A stretch of DNA of 64,000 nt from Otis tarda (GCA_026413225.1 CM048572.1:4712001-4776000), one strand, 5' to 3'. Counted from the first letter of the stretch, positions 9,881-22,439 are shown. The notes: generated by a model from the sequence alone, not told the origin. Translations and numbers: made by a program.

Positions 9881-12824
9881 GGTTCTGCTGAGAACTGTGA
9901 AAATGACTTCAGACTTCAATTTTTATTGTTCTGGAGAGCAAGTGGCATGGTAGCACAGACCAACTTGTTTTTAGTGATTAGAAATAGTGAATTTACCTCT
10001 AAAATGCCCTAGATTCAAGACCGTTATCTCAGGAAAATGTTAATTGCTCGGATGCTTCACATTCTTGTACAAGGATACTTATTGGGACTCCCACTTAATT
10101 TAGCAACTGTATTTTTTTAAAAAATCCTCAATCCAAAATCAAAACCATCTTAACATCTTTGTGGGAAAAAGCAAAACAATAAATGACTAAACCCCTTCTT
10201 TGCTTAGAAATCATCATAAAATAGTTCCCATACTTCTGCCAGGTGGATAAGGATTTTGCTGTAACAGGATGGAAAATTCGGAAGTGCCAGAAGCTTGGTT
10301 TACTAGAGACAAAGCAGATGCTTTATGTGCTTTTAGTAATTGCTGTGGAGTGTTTGCAGAGTACCTTGGTGGACATCAGCTTCACCTGGACACATTTTCT
10401 GTGGGTAACAGTCAGCTTTTTGACTCTTGCCTTCTGCGTATTGCAGCTGAATTAATTAATGTAAAAAATCTGGGTCTTTTCCTCCACAAATTTTAGGCTA
10501 ACTGTAAATTAGCAATGTGGGTGGCAGTTAATACACAAACTTTGTATAGTTCCAGTAACACCATTGGCCTTCCCCCCCAGTTTGTAAGTTCCTTTTGGCA
10601 ATAACAACCCCTGCCAAATGTGAACTGCTCTCTGATCAGGTTACTGCCAAGAAAGAGCCTGAATTAAGTTTTTCTCTCATAGGACTGTGATGGAAAATAG
10701 AATCAAAATTAGCAGTTAAATGAATAAAATCTCAAGGACAATAACTGAATAAAGATGTCTGGTAAGCAATTTTCTAAGAGGAAAATCTGGCATCTCTCAC
10801 TTAAGGAGAAATACTGAGGAGGCAAGCGTGCGTGGAGCCCCTAACTGCCGAGACTGAGCAAGCAGAAAGGTAGGAGCTGGTTTGCAATGTCAGATGCCAG
10901 GTTCTTTGTGTAAGTAATCTAAAACTTTTCATGCTAGAACGTATTTTCTCAAGCTGGTATGGTTGATCCATCTCTCTGTGCCACACAATTCCCCTGACCT
11001 CAGTGGAGCTGGCTGTAATGCTCTGATGCCCATGGCAATGTTGAAATCACCGACCTGAGCGGAAATAGCGTAGCTTAAAAGAAAAGGTGAGTGGGTGCAG
11101 TGAACTAACTTTGGTGAGATCCCAAAGATGCTCTTCTTCCCCTATTGTCAGTGTTTTAAAATGGAAATTGGAATAATATTAGGAAGCATGCGATATTGCT
11201 TAAAGTTTAAGAATAACACGTATCCAGGCTGGTGTGCGGGGCGTTTTCCAAAGGCAGTGCTGTTGTAAGACAGTTATTGTAGTTCCTCAGGTTACGATCC
11301 CGCATTTAGAGTTATTCCCAGACTGTCAGCCCAAGTACAACTGGTCCAGTGCCTCTTACGTGATGCGGGAGCTCTCAGCAGGCTTTGCTGGGGCCCGGGA
11401 GGACTTACGGCATTATGGGCCAGAAGCAGACGGCAGGATGTGCCCTATATTTCTGGGGACTGAGGAGAGGAAGGGGGCTCATAAAAGTAAATATATTTAA
11501 TAGCACAGAATGAAACAACAAATTGAAATTGCACTGAAATCCAATTCTGAGGTTTTATAATCCACAGAAACTTATTAACTTCAGAGACCTGTGCAAGCTA
11601 GGGAAAAAGTAAGCTTTTCATTCCATCCCCCAAATATAGAGAATTTAGAGCATTTTTATGGTGCATTTTAGGACAATGACCTGGGCAATGTGTTTAGCTA
11701 CTTCACTTGCCTCATAAAACCCAGTTTATACAATCCTGGAATCAATCCTGTTCTGTTTTGGGCTTTCCAGAGCCGGAACTGCCAGTGGAAGCACTTTATG
11801 ATATAGAGCTAATGTGTCAAAGGGACGTAGACCAGAACTATTGCGTTCACCTCCATGGTCAATAGCAAGCAGATATTTAGACATAAATAATCCCCTCAGT
11901 GGGATGGGGAGAACATCTCTCTGCAGATCAAGGTTTGAGGGCACTTGTCTGCTCTCCAGGACCTGATCTTCTGAGTTTATTTACACTAGGTAGCATAACT
12001 TGAGCAAGAGAGGCACCCCAAAATGCCCCCCAAAAAGGAATTTGATGTGCGCTGTGCAGTTGACTCCGTTGTGGCAGGGATCACCGTTTTCTGGTGTTGA
12101 ATTTTCTGTAGAAGTGTTTCAATTTTGTTGCATACCTATTCTCCAGCATTGCTTTATAGCTGCAATAGCTTCAGTTCCATAACTTTGTTTTTCAGGGACT
12201 AAACCCCCCACTCCCCTGTTTCCAGACCTGATGCTGAATCTGTCTTTTAACTGTTTTCCACCTCCTCACGCTGAGCGAGCAGCCGGAGCACAAAGGCCCA
12301 CACTGTCCAAAGGCTGAAGGGTGGGAAAGCGGTGTGAGTGAGAGCCGATTCTCCTCCAGCCAGACCCCTCGCTCGCTGCTTCTGTCTTTACTCCTGGCTT
12401 TTCGTTTCTTTGAAGGCTGGTTTGTTTTCCCATGAGCTTCTGGGAGAAGCCTAAGGAGGAAAACACCTGGGACATGGAAGTACAGGGTTTGACTTCAAGA
12501 AGAGCAGAAAATGGGTTTGGGAGAGTTAACTCTTTTTCACCCACCCAGTTAGACTGATTTTTGAATTAATATTTGAATGCCTACTTGTTTTAGCCAAAGC
12601 TGTCTGCTTTTAGTTACTATTTCTGCAGATTTGCAAGGATTTAGCTCTACAGAGAGCAACTATTATTCTATTCCTGCTGGCACTGGTGCAGTAACTTGTG
12701 TTGCGGCCGCAGCTGTCCCTCCGCCGAGTGCCTGCAACGTGCACATTGCTACCCTGCCACAGCAGAGGCAAAGGAGAAATATCGGAATTCGAGCCCTGTC
12801 TGAAAAGTAAAAGGGACAAATTAG
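9881..12824. other. Unique DNA, no gene seen
   Basis: A long ordinary stretch. Frames of 60-92 codons at 10243-10496, 11234-11500 and 12266-12544 have no family resemblance. AT-rich DNA at about 11490-11720 has a mildly enhancer-like texture but gives no firm signal. Confidence 0.5.
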
Positions 12825-13060
12825 TTTCTTGTCACTGCGCTGCAATAAATACATTGTCATTTTTATACCCCAGTGAATCATATTCTCCATTTTCCCCGTA
12901 ACTATTATACAGTCTGCTGGCAGTACATCATTTTTTGGTAATTTTATTTTCACCAATTGTTTTATGAAATTTTTGAGTTTTATGGACACTAAAACAAATC
13001 TAGCCTGCGAGTATTATAGCCCTTTAAATCACCCGCAGGAAATCTCAAGGTTCCTCCAGA
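12825..13060. promoter_or_regulatory. Candidate conserved noncoding element
   Basis: CGCTGCAATAAATACATTG, GTAATTTTATTTTCACC and GAGTATTATAGCCCTTTAAA lie in a block without simple repeats. The Hox-type CAATAAA and TAAT words are typical of conserved elements. Confidence 0.32.
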
Positions 13061-15189
13061 CTGTGAGAGAAGGAAGCTTTAGGAAAGAAAGATTGCTCCT
13101 AGCTTATAAACTGAGCAAAAACCCAGAGATAAGTTTGTAAAAGGGGCATACATCATCACCGGCAAAAACCAGGACGTAAAACAACATCTCCCCACTCAGC
13201 TCCCTTAAGAATAAAAATGGATTTTTATTTAGCAGAAACACTAAAGTAGTTGGGGAAAGGAACACACAAGCTTTTCCATGCTTTCTTAACCATAACAATC
13301 CTTATTTCCTACAGAGCGACTGTGTCAGGCACCTCCCTGGCTAAATTGCAGTTAGATGTAGTCCCAAAACAGGAGGAACCTGGCAGAAACCCCTAATTGT
13401 AACCTGAACGCATGGCTGAATTTGGTCCTCGTGATGCTGAGAAAGTGGTGGCACCCGGGCGTGGGGGAAAGGGATCAGCTGAGTTCTCCCCTCTTGTCTG
13501 TAACCTTTGCTAATGGTTATGGTTTCCAAAACTCAAATCAAAACTGAGTCATGGCATGGTTTATTTTTTGTAAATTAAGTCACTGTTCTAGATGGATTGC
13601 CTGATGCTCCTTGCATATCTCTGAACATAAGAAAGAAAAAGTAGTTGAGGTGATGTCGCTTAGGTGGGAAGACTGAACAAGAACTTTCTCAACTGTAGAT
13701 CTGACAGGTGCAGATGGACAAGCTCTCATCCCTATTCTGACATGGACTTTGCAGTCTCAAATGTTCTTTTTACTTTTTTTTTTTTCAGTCACTGCTTAAT
13801 ATTTTTAAAGACTCTGAAGATATTTAGGTTAAATATTTGTTTTGTGAATTGGATGAAACATTATTTTTTGAAGAAATTGAATTGCTTTTGTTTCTAAGAA
13901 TTTTTTTTAGGACAATGGAAATAAGAAATTTTTAAAAATAATATAAAAATGGCTGCTCTGTCTCAGACCTGCAGTCCACTGTGGCCAGAAGCGGAACCGT
14001 ATAATTATATATGCATACAATATTTCTCTTGGTGTATCCTTCCAGCAATCCATTATGTAGGAACTTATGAGCCAAAGGGAACATATTTGTTAATGGCCCT
14101 TGATGGATTTTTCTCTGTGAATTTATTGAGTTGAACATATGTATGCTCATGACTTCCACAGCAAAATACGGGAATGGCTTCCACTCTGTAGTGTGTTGTG
14201 TCATTACAAAAAAAAAAAAAAGCACCTCAATTTTTCTACTTTCAGACTCCCTGCTTGGCTCTCTTTCCATCGGATGCCCTGCTTTTTGCTTTGCAAGAAG
14301 CCGTGAAGAATCACCGCCCGTTTACCAGCCCAGTGATGCCCGTGAGCTTAAAGATTCCTACCCTCATCTTGTCTGGCCATCCCTTTCCCAGCCTGAGGAG
14401 CCCAGGCTGACTTATAATTTTTTGGACCAAAAAACCTCCCTGAGGGAATGCGGGTGCTGCTCCCAGAGCAGGGCTGGGTTTACAGCTGCGGATTTCGGAG
14501 GCTGTAACGGCAAGTGTTGTGTCTTGGCTAAAAATCAAGAGTGGGTTGAGGCTCGCTTTAACTCTTTCTTCTTAAAAGTCCTAAAGAAATGAAAGCAGTA
14601 AAGGTACGTCCCTGAGTAAATGGTATTTTGGGTGCAAAATGAAAGTTTTGGAAAAGTAAGTACAAGCTAAAAATCTCTCTTTGTTAAGTTGATATTCCCA
14701 GACTATGACCTTCAGACTGTATATCCTGAATAAATCAGGAAAAAAATGAACATAGGGCTAGTTTTGCAGCTCTATTTTTATATTATTCTATTATATTTTA
14801 TGAAAAGAAAGATCTATAGGTTTGAAACTGACTTTGACCATTTGCAGTCCTGGTTTTAGGAGCTGCCGTGCATTTTGTCTGTTCAGAGCAGGGCAGTGAT
14901 GTTCCGTGTCACTGACACGTTGCTGTTTGGGTATTTCGGAGAAAGACATCTTGAGCAACCTGCGGATCACCCCCCGCCCACGTAGATGCTGACTTTTCTC
15001 CCGACTCCGACACAAGAGCATCTTCCACCCTGAGGGTTTAGAACTGGTTTCTATTCTGACAGCAGCCAAATGAGCGGTAGAGGTGAAGCACTTCTTAATT
15101 TTCCAGCTCTATTGACAGTGCTTGGGAGAGAAGAGGAAGCAGCCGGAAAACCCCCAAGCCCACCGTGGTAGCTGATGTGGGTGCCGTGA
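13061..15189. other. Unique DNA, no gene seen
   Basis: A T12 run is at 13774-13785 and an A14 run at 14208-14221. A 153-codon frame at 14131-14592 crosses the A14 run, which gives it a lysine tract, and has no recognisable domain. I see no gene. Confidence 0.5.
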
Positions 15190-15312
15190 ACCAGCCCTCG
15201 CTGCCGGGTCGCTGCCAGGGGTCGGGTGCTGGCCCCGCCGAGAGGTCCCACGCTCCTGCAGGAGATCGGCTTCCGGGGACGCGGGGCGAAGCGCCGGGCA
15301 CCACGCTTGCTT
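15190..15312. other. Small CpG-rich patch
   Basis: GCTGCCGGGTCGCTGCCAGG, GGCCCCGCCGAGAGG and GACGCGGGGCGAAGCGCCGG give a short GC- and CpG-dense segment. No TATA word or obvious transcript start is visible. Confidence 0.45.
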
Positions 15313-15491
15313 CAGGAATGTTCAGCTGAGTGCGGTATAGTTTCTCTCTGTTTTATCAGTGCTCTAACACCTTCTTTTTGAAAACAACCCCCATTCCACT
15401 ACCCCCTCACCTCACTTCTTGCGGCTTTCTGCTTTCTCCTCTCTCCCCTCTGTTCTTAATTTCTTTATTTTTTCTCTCTAAATCTGCTTCC

Positions 15492-15540
15492 ATTTTTTTT
15501 TCCCCTTTTATTTTTTTTTCCCCTTTTATTTTTTTTTTCT
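15492..15540. repeat. Short tandem pyrimidine repeat, period 18
   Basis: The unit CCCCTTTTATTTTTTTTT occurs at 15502 and again at 15520, preceded by a partial copy. The tract is all pyrimidine apart from one A per unit. Confidence 0.8.
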
Positions 15541-15544
15541 TCTG

Positions 15545-16475
15545 CGCTGTTTAATCTCAACTCAGAGCCCCAGAGCCGGTGCAGCGTTACAACAGTTTTG
15601 TCATGTTGGCTGTCACTGTGCTGACAGCCCGGTGACAGCTGGCAGATGTACAGATGATGGATGTTTTCTCCCTTGTGCAAGGACAATGGAATAAAAGTGC
15701 AAACAAACCGGGTAATAGATGGGAAAAGCAGAGCAACGTTGATAAGGCCTGGTCCTCACTCTGTGATGTATGGGAAAGCAAGCTGTGGGCAATTTGTTTC
15801 AGAGAAATGAGGGAGTCTGTAGAGAGGGACACAAGGAAAAGAAGAAAAAAAGAGAGAAAATAAAGAAATAATAGGAGGGGGGAAGTACCCAGAGCTTGTC
15901 TGTATTGTGGCAACACTGGCCTGTTGTTATTGCAATGGGCAAATCTCAACTCAAGGACGGGGTTTGGGGTCCTCGGCTCACGCCGGTGTGCGGCGCACAG
16001 GGAGGGACCCCAGGAGGAGATGTCTGGGCTGGGGACACTGGCTTTGTCTTTGTTTCTGCCGCTTCGCTCACCTCTCCGCTGCCTTGCCAGTGGTACCTCC
16101 TGTTATTTATGGTATCTGGGCAGCTTCTGAAGGAGCTAACAAATGGCTGTGCTGAGAGCAGGCAGGCAGATAAACTTTTCAAGCCGCTTACTTAAACAGG
16201 GCAGTTGAGAAGTTCATACGCTTGCCTGGGTTCACCCAACGAGGGTGCTGGTCTCTAAAAGCCTGCGGTGGCCGTGGACCGGGCTCAGCTCTGGAGGCTC
16301 TGACACTGGGACGACACCAGCTCTAGGCTGGGCCAAAGCGAATGCCGGTGATGGGGGGTGGCAGGGCACTGCTGCCGCAGCCCAGTGCTGAAGAAGGTCA
16401 GGCGTCCTCCAGCAGCATGCAAGGAGGATGCTCACGTTACAGCCTGGGCCGCATCTCTCTTTAGAAGAGACTGAG
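15545..16475. other. Unique DNA, no gene seen
   Basis: A purine-rich stretch lies at about 15835-15885. Overlapping frames of about 70-120 codons between 15587 and 16435 are mutually exclusive and unrecognised. Confidence 0.5.
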
Positions 16476-16479
16476 CCCT

Positions 16480-17070
16480 GAGGCGGCCTTCAGTATGCAA
16501 GAAATGTCTTTCAAGGCTCCCATATGGACCCGGAATATTAATACCTCAGGGCGTTATTGCTAACATGGGTGTACGTGCCCACGCACCCACTCACCAGCAG
16601 GTACATTTTCAGGATGCCGTCGTCTCCCCTCGCTTCCCTTCCACCTCTGTTTCTGTCCCTGTCAGGGACTTATTTAGACCCATAATAGCGATAATTTATT
16701 ACAGCACACTTCCTACGGTGAGTAAATAAGTCTGTCTCCCTTAAACTCCCTGGGCAATTAGAAGAATGAAAGACGGTGCCACGTATTAGCATTTATTTTC
16801 TCCGCGCGTTTATACAAAGCCATTTTCCTGCTGACAAATTGTGGGACAAATTGTTCTTGAGAAAGTCTGTCAGATGAAAAGGTGTTATGATTAAACCGTT
16901 GGCATAAATTTGGGTGACAATAAATCCTTTTATTGCATTAACTGGATTTATTTGCTTGCAACTCCCATTAAGGATTTGAAGAAACAATAATAAACAGGTT
17001 GATTTTTGCACCTGCTTAAGGGTAATTAATATCCACTCTAAAAATAGTCTGCTTAAAAAAAAAAAATCCA
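16480..17070. promoter_or_regulatory. Strong candidate conserved noncoding block
   Basis: Nearly 600 bases carry continuous enhancer-like texture: CCGGAATATTAATACCTCAG, CATAATAGCGATAATTTATT, CACGTATTAGCATTTATTTT, CTTTTATTGCATTAACTGG and GGGTAATTAATATCCACTC. Only one short homopolymer occurs (A12 at 17055-17066), and there is no transposon. Of the texture-based calls, this is among the ones I would check first. Confidence 0.42.
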
Positions 17071-17599
17071 TTTAGTGATCTAGAGGCTGCTGATCAGGAA
17101 TGTGGAATTAGCTGTAGGTGTACAATAGTGTTGCATTCACAAGAATCCCAAAATGCGGTGATGATGCAGGGAATCTGGGAAGGGCCCGATTCTGCAAACC
17201 CTTCCACGGGCAAAGCCTGTCCTGCATGACAGGCTGCTTTGTGATGGGATTTACAGGGGGCTTGTGGAAAGGGTTTGTGTGCTCCAAGCAAACAAGAGTA
17301 GCTGTTTGTTTCAGGAAGGATCTAGCCCGTTTCTCAGGAGGCCTGGCTGTTTCAGAGGCTCAGGTGGGATGAGGGCAGGCTGTGTTCAGAGTCCTGCTGT
17401 TGGGGGCTGTCGACCATTTCAAGGCAATGGCACTGGTTTTTCCTTCTCTCTGAGTTTTACGGTAAGCAGTTCATGATTTACAATCCTGAGCTTATTTATT
17501 ACAGCAGGGAGTAGAGCCGAGACCCAGGGGAAGCCTCCCTGGACTGTTCATGCAGAGCAGCAGCAGGTCCTTCCCTCCTCGTGCTCTGCTGAGACCGGA
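17071..17599. other. Unique DNA, no gene seen
   Basis: Short overlapping frames at 17094-17476 on both strands have no recognisable product. Confidence 0.5.
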
Positions 17600-17960
17600 A
17601 AGTTGTGACATGTTACTTTTTCTTCCTTTTTAAAGATTTCTCACCCAGGTGCAGAAAATAGCCTTTCTTTTAACCTTGAACATAATCGCACTTGTTTCTA
17701 TGCTATTCTACTCCTATCATTGACTCGTTGCGTAAAATTGTTGCATGTTAATTAATTTGGCACAGAAGGTTTCAAACAGGGATGTGTGGAGCAAAGTGGC
17801 TCCTGTCGCAGTTTGACAAGGTTATCTGAGGGTAATGTGGTAAATATTTTTCATCCATTAGCGGATTATAAAAACAGTTCATCACGCTGCTGCTCGGCAT
17901 CGAGGGAGGACGGAGAGCTGGAGCGTGGTTGTTAATTTAAAAGGTAAGGTACCATCACTC
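17600..17960. promoter_or_regulatory. Candidate conserved noncoding block
   Basis: GCATGTTAATTAATTTGGCA, CATCCATTAGCGGATTATAA and GAACATAATCGCACTTG lie in complex AT-rich sequence. It ends near AAGGTAAGGTACC at 17940, which has the form of a splice donor but has no visible exon attached to it. Confidence 0.38.
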
Positions 17961-18424
17961 ATCCGGCTGATCTGGGAGACAGGACTCACAGTAACATCTG
18001 ACTTGTGCACAAACATGTCTATGTGTTAAAACTAACTATTCAGATCAAAAAAAGCAGCAGGTATTTTTGGCTTTTCCATCTGTTTCTATGTATGTCCCTT
18101 TCTTATTTTCTCTTCTCATTCTATTTCTAATTCCCATTCTCTCTTCCTGAGATTTTTTCCCTTAAATTTTTATTTATCCCAGCTCCATAAAACCAGCACA
18201 AAATATTAGAAACACCAGGGACTGCATCAGTGCTTGGTCCCCCCTCCCACGCAGTCTGACCTGTTTGTTGAGACCAGAATGGATTTTTTGCTGAATGTGG
18301 CCTCATTCTGCACCGACCCCTTGTTGTTGCTGTAATAAAAAAGATTAATAATATAAATTGTAAACTATTTACTGTAGTGTTACATATAAAGTGCTGTAAT
18401 TCTGTGCAGTTATTCTGTGCTTTT
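17961..18424. other. AT-rich unique DNA, no gene seen
   Basis: The block holds AT-rich words such as AGATTAATAATATAAATTG at about 18339. I see no repeat or gene. Confidence 0.45.
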
Positions 18425-18515
18425 CCTACAAAAGGCAGGATTCAGCCTCTTTATGTGTAAAATGATACTGAGTCATAACTACCTTATAGTATTGCTGCAT
18501 TATTCTACAGTTATA
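18425..18515 (+). mobile_element. Possible MIR-type SINE relic
   Basis: GCCTCTTTATGTGTAAAATG followed by ACTACCTTATAGTATTGCTG follows the MIR core in order: GCCTCAGTTTCCTCATCTGTAAAATG, then TACCTACCTCATAGGGTTGTTG, with gaps. Only about 80 bases align by eye. MIR is an ancient tRNA-derived CORE-SINE present in amniotes, and such relics are expected but rare in birds. Confidence 0.42.
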
Positions 18516-19585
18516 GTCCTAAACACCGCGGCTTTTGTCAATTTTACTGAGTAGATTTCGTTCTCGCCATAAAAAAGCACAGTAATTTTTAATAACGGTA
18601 GGTGATGGCAGAAGAAAATAAAACTCTTCTGATGGACTTGGCTGTCTGAGCCTGGGTCCGGGTCATCCTTGCCTGTCTTCTGAAGGAAATGAAATTCTCC
18701 GTACCCTCGGTAATCTCTCCTGTGTGCTCAGTTCCTCAGAGATGCTGGCAGCCAGGGGCCATCTGGGTGTACCTATAGTTGGAGTGTAGTTTGGATCAGG
18801 AAAGCACTTCTGAAGCAAACCTCTTGGCTGTCTCCACTTCACTGCATTTTGGTTCCCTTTCACTTCTCTGTGTCTGACCTAAATTCCTCTAAAACAAAGT
18901 GAAATGGAAAATGCTCTTCAAGCATGTGCCTGAAGCCACTAAGGGGTATGTAGTCCATGGGACCAGGCTGGGACTAATCTGGAACAAGAAAACCTCTGAG
19001 CTGTGGCTGGTGGGGATGTCGGGTCCTTGGGAGGCTGGCTCTGCAGCTCCTCTGCTTGGTCTGGCAGAGCTTAGGTGGCCATTTGGGATGGGGAATATCA
19101 CCTGCTGGGTTCAGACGTGGACAGGAGACCTGATGGGGCCATGTAGTTGACTTTGGGAGCTGCTTGTGCCCTGGTTTGGTGTGTTCTGGGGTGCGGACTT
19201 TCATTCTGGAGGATGTTTTTAAACAGAAGATGTTTGTAGCTTTCTGCCGTGGGCTGGCTTGGAAAGCACACATGCTTGCTGGCAAGCAGCTTTTTCAGCA
19301 GAGAGACTTGTGTGTGGCGTTACAGCAGGGTACGGCCATCCAACACACAGGCGTGTCCTGAGACTTTGCCAGGCTTTTGAGACTTTCTGGAAGGTTCGTC
19401 TTAGCCGTTCATGGCACATGTAAAAGTTCTGAGTGGTTGTTTCTCTTCTGCTTCCATCCCCTTGCTCAGCCATCACCACAGGGCTGAATGCACTCCCTCT
19501 AATTCTCGCTTCCAAACCGTAGCGACCCACGGATGCTCAGAGCCACAGCTACGTTAGTGGCGAAGACCCTGCAGCGATAAGGTTC
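18516..19585. other. Unique DNA, no gene seen
   Basis: Frames of 65-103 codons at 18899-19530 occur on both strands and are not recognisable. Nothing else is supported. Confidence 0.5.
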
Positions 19586-19589
19586 GCGT

Positions 19590-20130
19590 TGGGGGGAACT
19601 TCTGTCCATTTAATTAAGAAACGCTACTCGTACAGAACTGCCTTAACCTAATTTACTGCCGTGTCCGTCCATCTGTCTGCCCGGCCTTTTGTCTCTCTCG
19701 CATCCTCCACACTGCCGTTGTATCTTATTACTCCAGCTAGGTAGGTTCTTGCTTGGCTGAGCCGAGATCAAAAAGTAATTTTTCTTTTTGCAACAGCCGA
19801 TTAGAAATTCATTTATTTTCACATTAGACGTTTGACCAACAGCTCCCTCCCCCCAACGAACTGATCCCCCCCAACTTCAGCAATTTAGCTCCATTTGTAT
19901 AGGCTGTGTAATGGAAGATAGCGAGCCTGTTAGAAAAATGTGGCCCAGGGCAAAAATTAAATGCAGAATCATGTATCAGAAATGAGATGTATTTACTATT
20001 GTTTTTGAAAATTAATGGTGCATTTTTAGTTTTTATAATGTAATTTAATGATGCAATTCATCTAATAAAAAAACACATTTTAACTCAGTCATACAGACCT
20101 ACTGGGGCAGGACAAAATGCACCTTTCAGA
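19590..20130. promoter_or_regulatory. Candidate conserved noncoding block
   Basis: GTCCATTTAATTAAGAAACG, GCCGATTAGAAATTCATTTA, GAAAATTAATGGTGCATTTT and GTAATTTAATGATGCAATTC give a dense series of TAAT cores over more than 500 bases. Confidence 0.38.
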
Positions 20131-20160
20131 TGTAAGATTTTTAAAAAACGCTGCGGGGTC

Positions 20161-20181
20161 TTTTTTTTTTTTTTTTTTTTT
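20161..20181. repeat. T21 homopolymer
   Basis: An uninterrupted run of 21 T. Confidence 0.95.
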
Positions 20182-20183
20182 GA

Positions 20184-20558
20184 ATGCCAAAAAAGAGAAA
20201 CTCTTTGCGTGCTTTGGCTGACAGCTGGGATATCAGCAGGAGTCCAATAAAAAGGACATTTTTCTTTCTAAATATTGGTGTTTGTGCAGCATACAATAAT
20301 ATTATAAATGCAGCAGTGGGTTTGAAGTGCGATGCTGCAGCTGATTACAGAATGCCATATGGTGCTGGCGTGTTAAAGCGACGCAGATTGAACACGGACT
20401 GTAGCTTTAAATGCTGTGGAGCAGTGATCGTGCTAAACCAGAATAAATATACTGTACGGTGTCACTACACGGAGCTGTCACGTTTGGCAGCAAAAAGTAA
20501 ACTGTGTCAAAAAATGGTGTCAACTGATGGAAGAAAAACCCACAAAAGTCAGCACTGA
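20184..20558 (+). other. Open frame of 124 codons in conserved-looking DNA; probably not a gene
   Basis: The frame opens three bases after the T21 run and runs 124 codons. Its residues (a basic start, scattered Cys and Tyr) match no family I know, and no promoter or strong Kozak context precedes the ATG. The underlying DNA (CAATAATATTATAAATGCAG, CTGATTACAGAATGCCATAT, CCAGAATAAATATACTG) looks more like a noncoding conserved element. Coding status is doubtful. Confidence 0.2.
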
Positions 20559-20559
20559 G

Positions 20560-21869
20560 CACGTGCTCCTTCCCTAGAGTGTATGTCGGTGGGTCATGGG
20601 ATGGAGGAAAGTCCTTACTCACTTTTCCGGAGCTTCAGTAACTCCGGAGCAAGGGCTGGAGGAGCCCCGGTGCCCTGGCAGCGTGTTTTACTGGGCACTG
20701 AGATTGCAAAGCACAGCTTCTGCTCCAGCTCTGCCATAGGGAAATGCCTGTGCCTCCAATTTTAGTGTTTAAAACCCTCTTTGTCCGTTTTGCATCATGA
20801 TTTTCATCTGCTTTGCAGAGTTCTTGTATTGCACGTGCTCTTGTGAAGTGAACACAGGCAGATTTTAAAACCTCCTGAAAGTGCAGTTCTGTAACAGGGA
20901 CAAGACCGGCTAAAGGGGTGCTCCCCACTCCTGCTGCCGGCTCCGCTGGGACCCGGGTGATGCTGAAAGTGGACCTGACTGGGATATGAAAAGGTGAGGT
21001 TTTGCCTTAAGCGTGGAGATGGAGGTGAGGGGAGTGCAGAAGCAAGGGGATGGGGCTGGCTTTTTCAGCAGGAACAGAGGTTTATGCTTGACCTCATCGG
21101 ATCACGGTAATTCCCACTGCATTTTTTTAAAGGTGCTCTTACATTCAGGTTTGATTTCCAGCTTTAAAATATGCCCTCATCTGCTTTTGCAAAACTTTCT
21201 CTTATGGGCGAAGCTTGAAGCTGTAGCTAAACACACAGCATCCAATACTGTTTTAAGATAACCTCCTTCCCACAGATATTAAAAATGTACATTTAAAAAA
21301 TGTACAGGAACAGTTGAACTTAACGACACCAAAACTACCAATTTGACACTGAAGTAGATTTTTGGAACAAAGCTGGGAAGGAGGAGAAGTCTGCTCATTT
21401 GTGGATGAACTAAACATCCATTTTTCTTTGTTTCTGGACTCTGGTGCGTGATTTCCCAGGGGGCACAAGGAGACGGCTCCTGTGACAAGGAAAAGGGGAG
21501 CGTTCAGCTCTCCTGAACGCTGGCACGGTGCTCCTTGGGGGCATGCCCTTTGCTGTTCACCTGGGGTTCAGTAAAAGGCAACGTGGACCAGTTTGGATCT
21601 TGCAAGGGCTCCATCTGTTCAGGTTCCTGGTCATTTTGGAGGCACACAGACAAAATACTCAGGGCAGCTCATCGTTAGGGCAGGTTTGACTGCATCCTAG
21701 AATGAGCCTCCTTTTCCTGTCCTGGCCCATCTCCATTCCCTCGTGTTGTTCAGCCTGAGCTTTGGAGCCAGAGGGTGGATTTTGAACCACCCCAGCCAAC
21801 ACTCCTGCTCTTCCCAACAGGCCTGGAGCAGACCGTCTCTGCGTTGTCCTTTTCCTTTCCGATTTCCAG
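20560..21869. other. Unique DNA, no gene seen
   Basis: Short unrecognised frames occur on both strands. ATGTACATTTAAAAAATGTAC near 21285 contains a small direct/inverted repeat of TGTACATTT. Confidence 0.45.
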
Positions 21870-21988
21870 ACATAAGATACAACCTTGGAGAGAGAAGCCC
21901 AGCAGGAACAAACCATCAAGCCAGAGTTCAAAGCATCCACAGGGTTTCTGGTGGCTTATTGCATGCTGAAACTCAACATAAGGTTCAG
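21870..21988 (+). other. Splice-site-bounded segment, candidate noncoding or alternative exon
   Basis: The segment is preceded by TCCTTTTCCTTTCCGATTTCCAG (a good pyrimidine tract and AG) and followed by GTTCAG/GTAAGT, a near-ideal donor. The 119-base interval is open in one of three frames, which encodes an unrecognised polar stretch. Paired strong splice sites at exon-like spacing occur by chance in long sequences, so this is a candidate only. It would be on the + strand. Confidence 0.25.
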
Positions 21989-22439
21989 GTAAGTGGGGGG
22001 AAAAAAACAAAAATTTTTTTTTCTTCTTTTTTTTTTTGTCATATGTATTGGATTTAAAACCTGTGAGACAAAAGTCTGATTTGATGTGGCAAATCCTACA
22101 TAGGGCTTGATATTGGGAAATCAGTGGTGCTTATGGACTTAAGCCAGGAATAAGGCTTATGTTTTGTAACTGAGTGGTCCCTGACTCAAAGAGGCTGCGG
22201 ACTAGGTAAAGTAAAATATTTGATGTAAGAGGTAGGTCGTTGCCAGGCTCTGACCTGTAGATGCATTTTATATTGTGAAAGAAAATAAAAAGAGTTTATT
22301 GAGTGCTAGAATTTTTCTTTGCTATGGTTTGGTGTAGGGTTTAGCACATAAAACTGCTCAGGACAGAAATCGGAAAGTGAGCAGGCTGGAGTCAGAGGAA
22401 GGTTACACAGAGTTGCTCATATGGGGAGACAGAGGCAGA
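21989..22439. other. Unique DNA, no gene seen
   Basis: A/T homopolymers lie at 22003-22037, and plain sequence follows. Confidence 0.5.
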
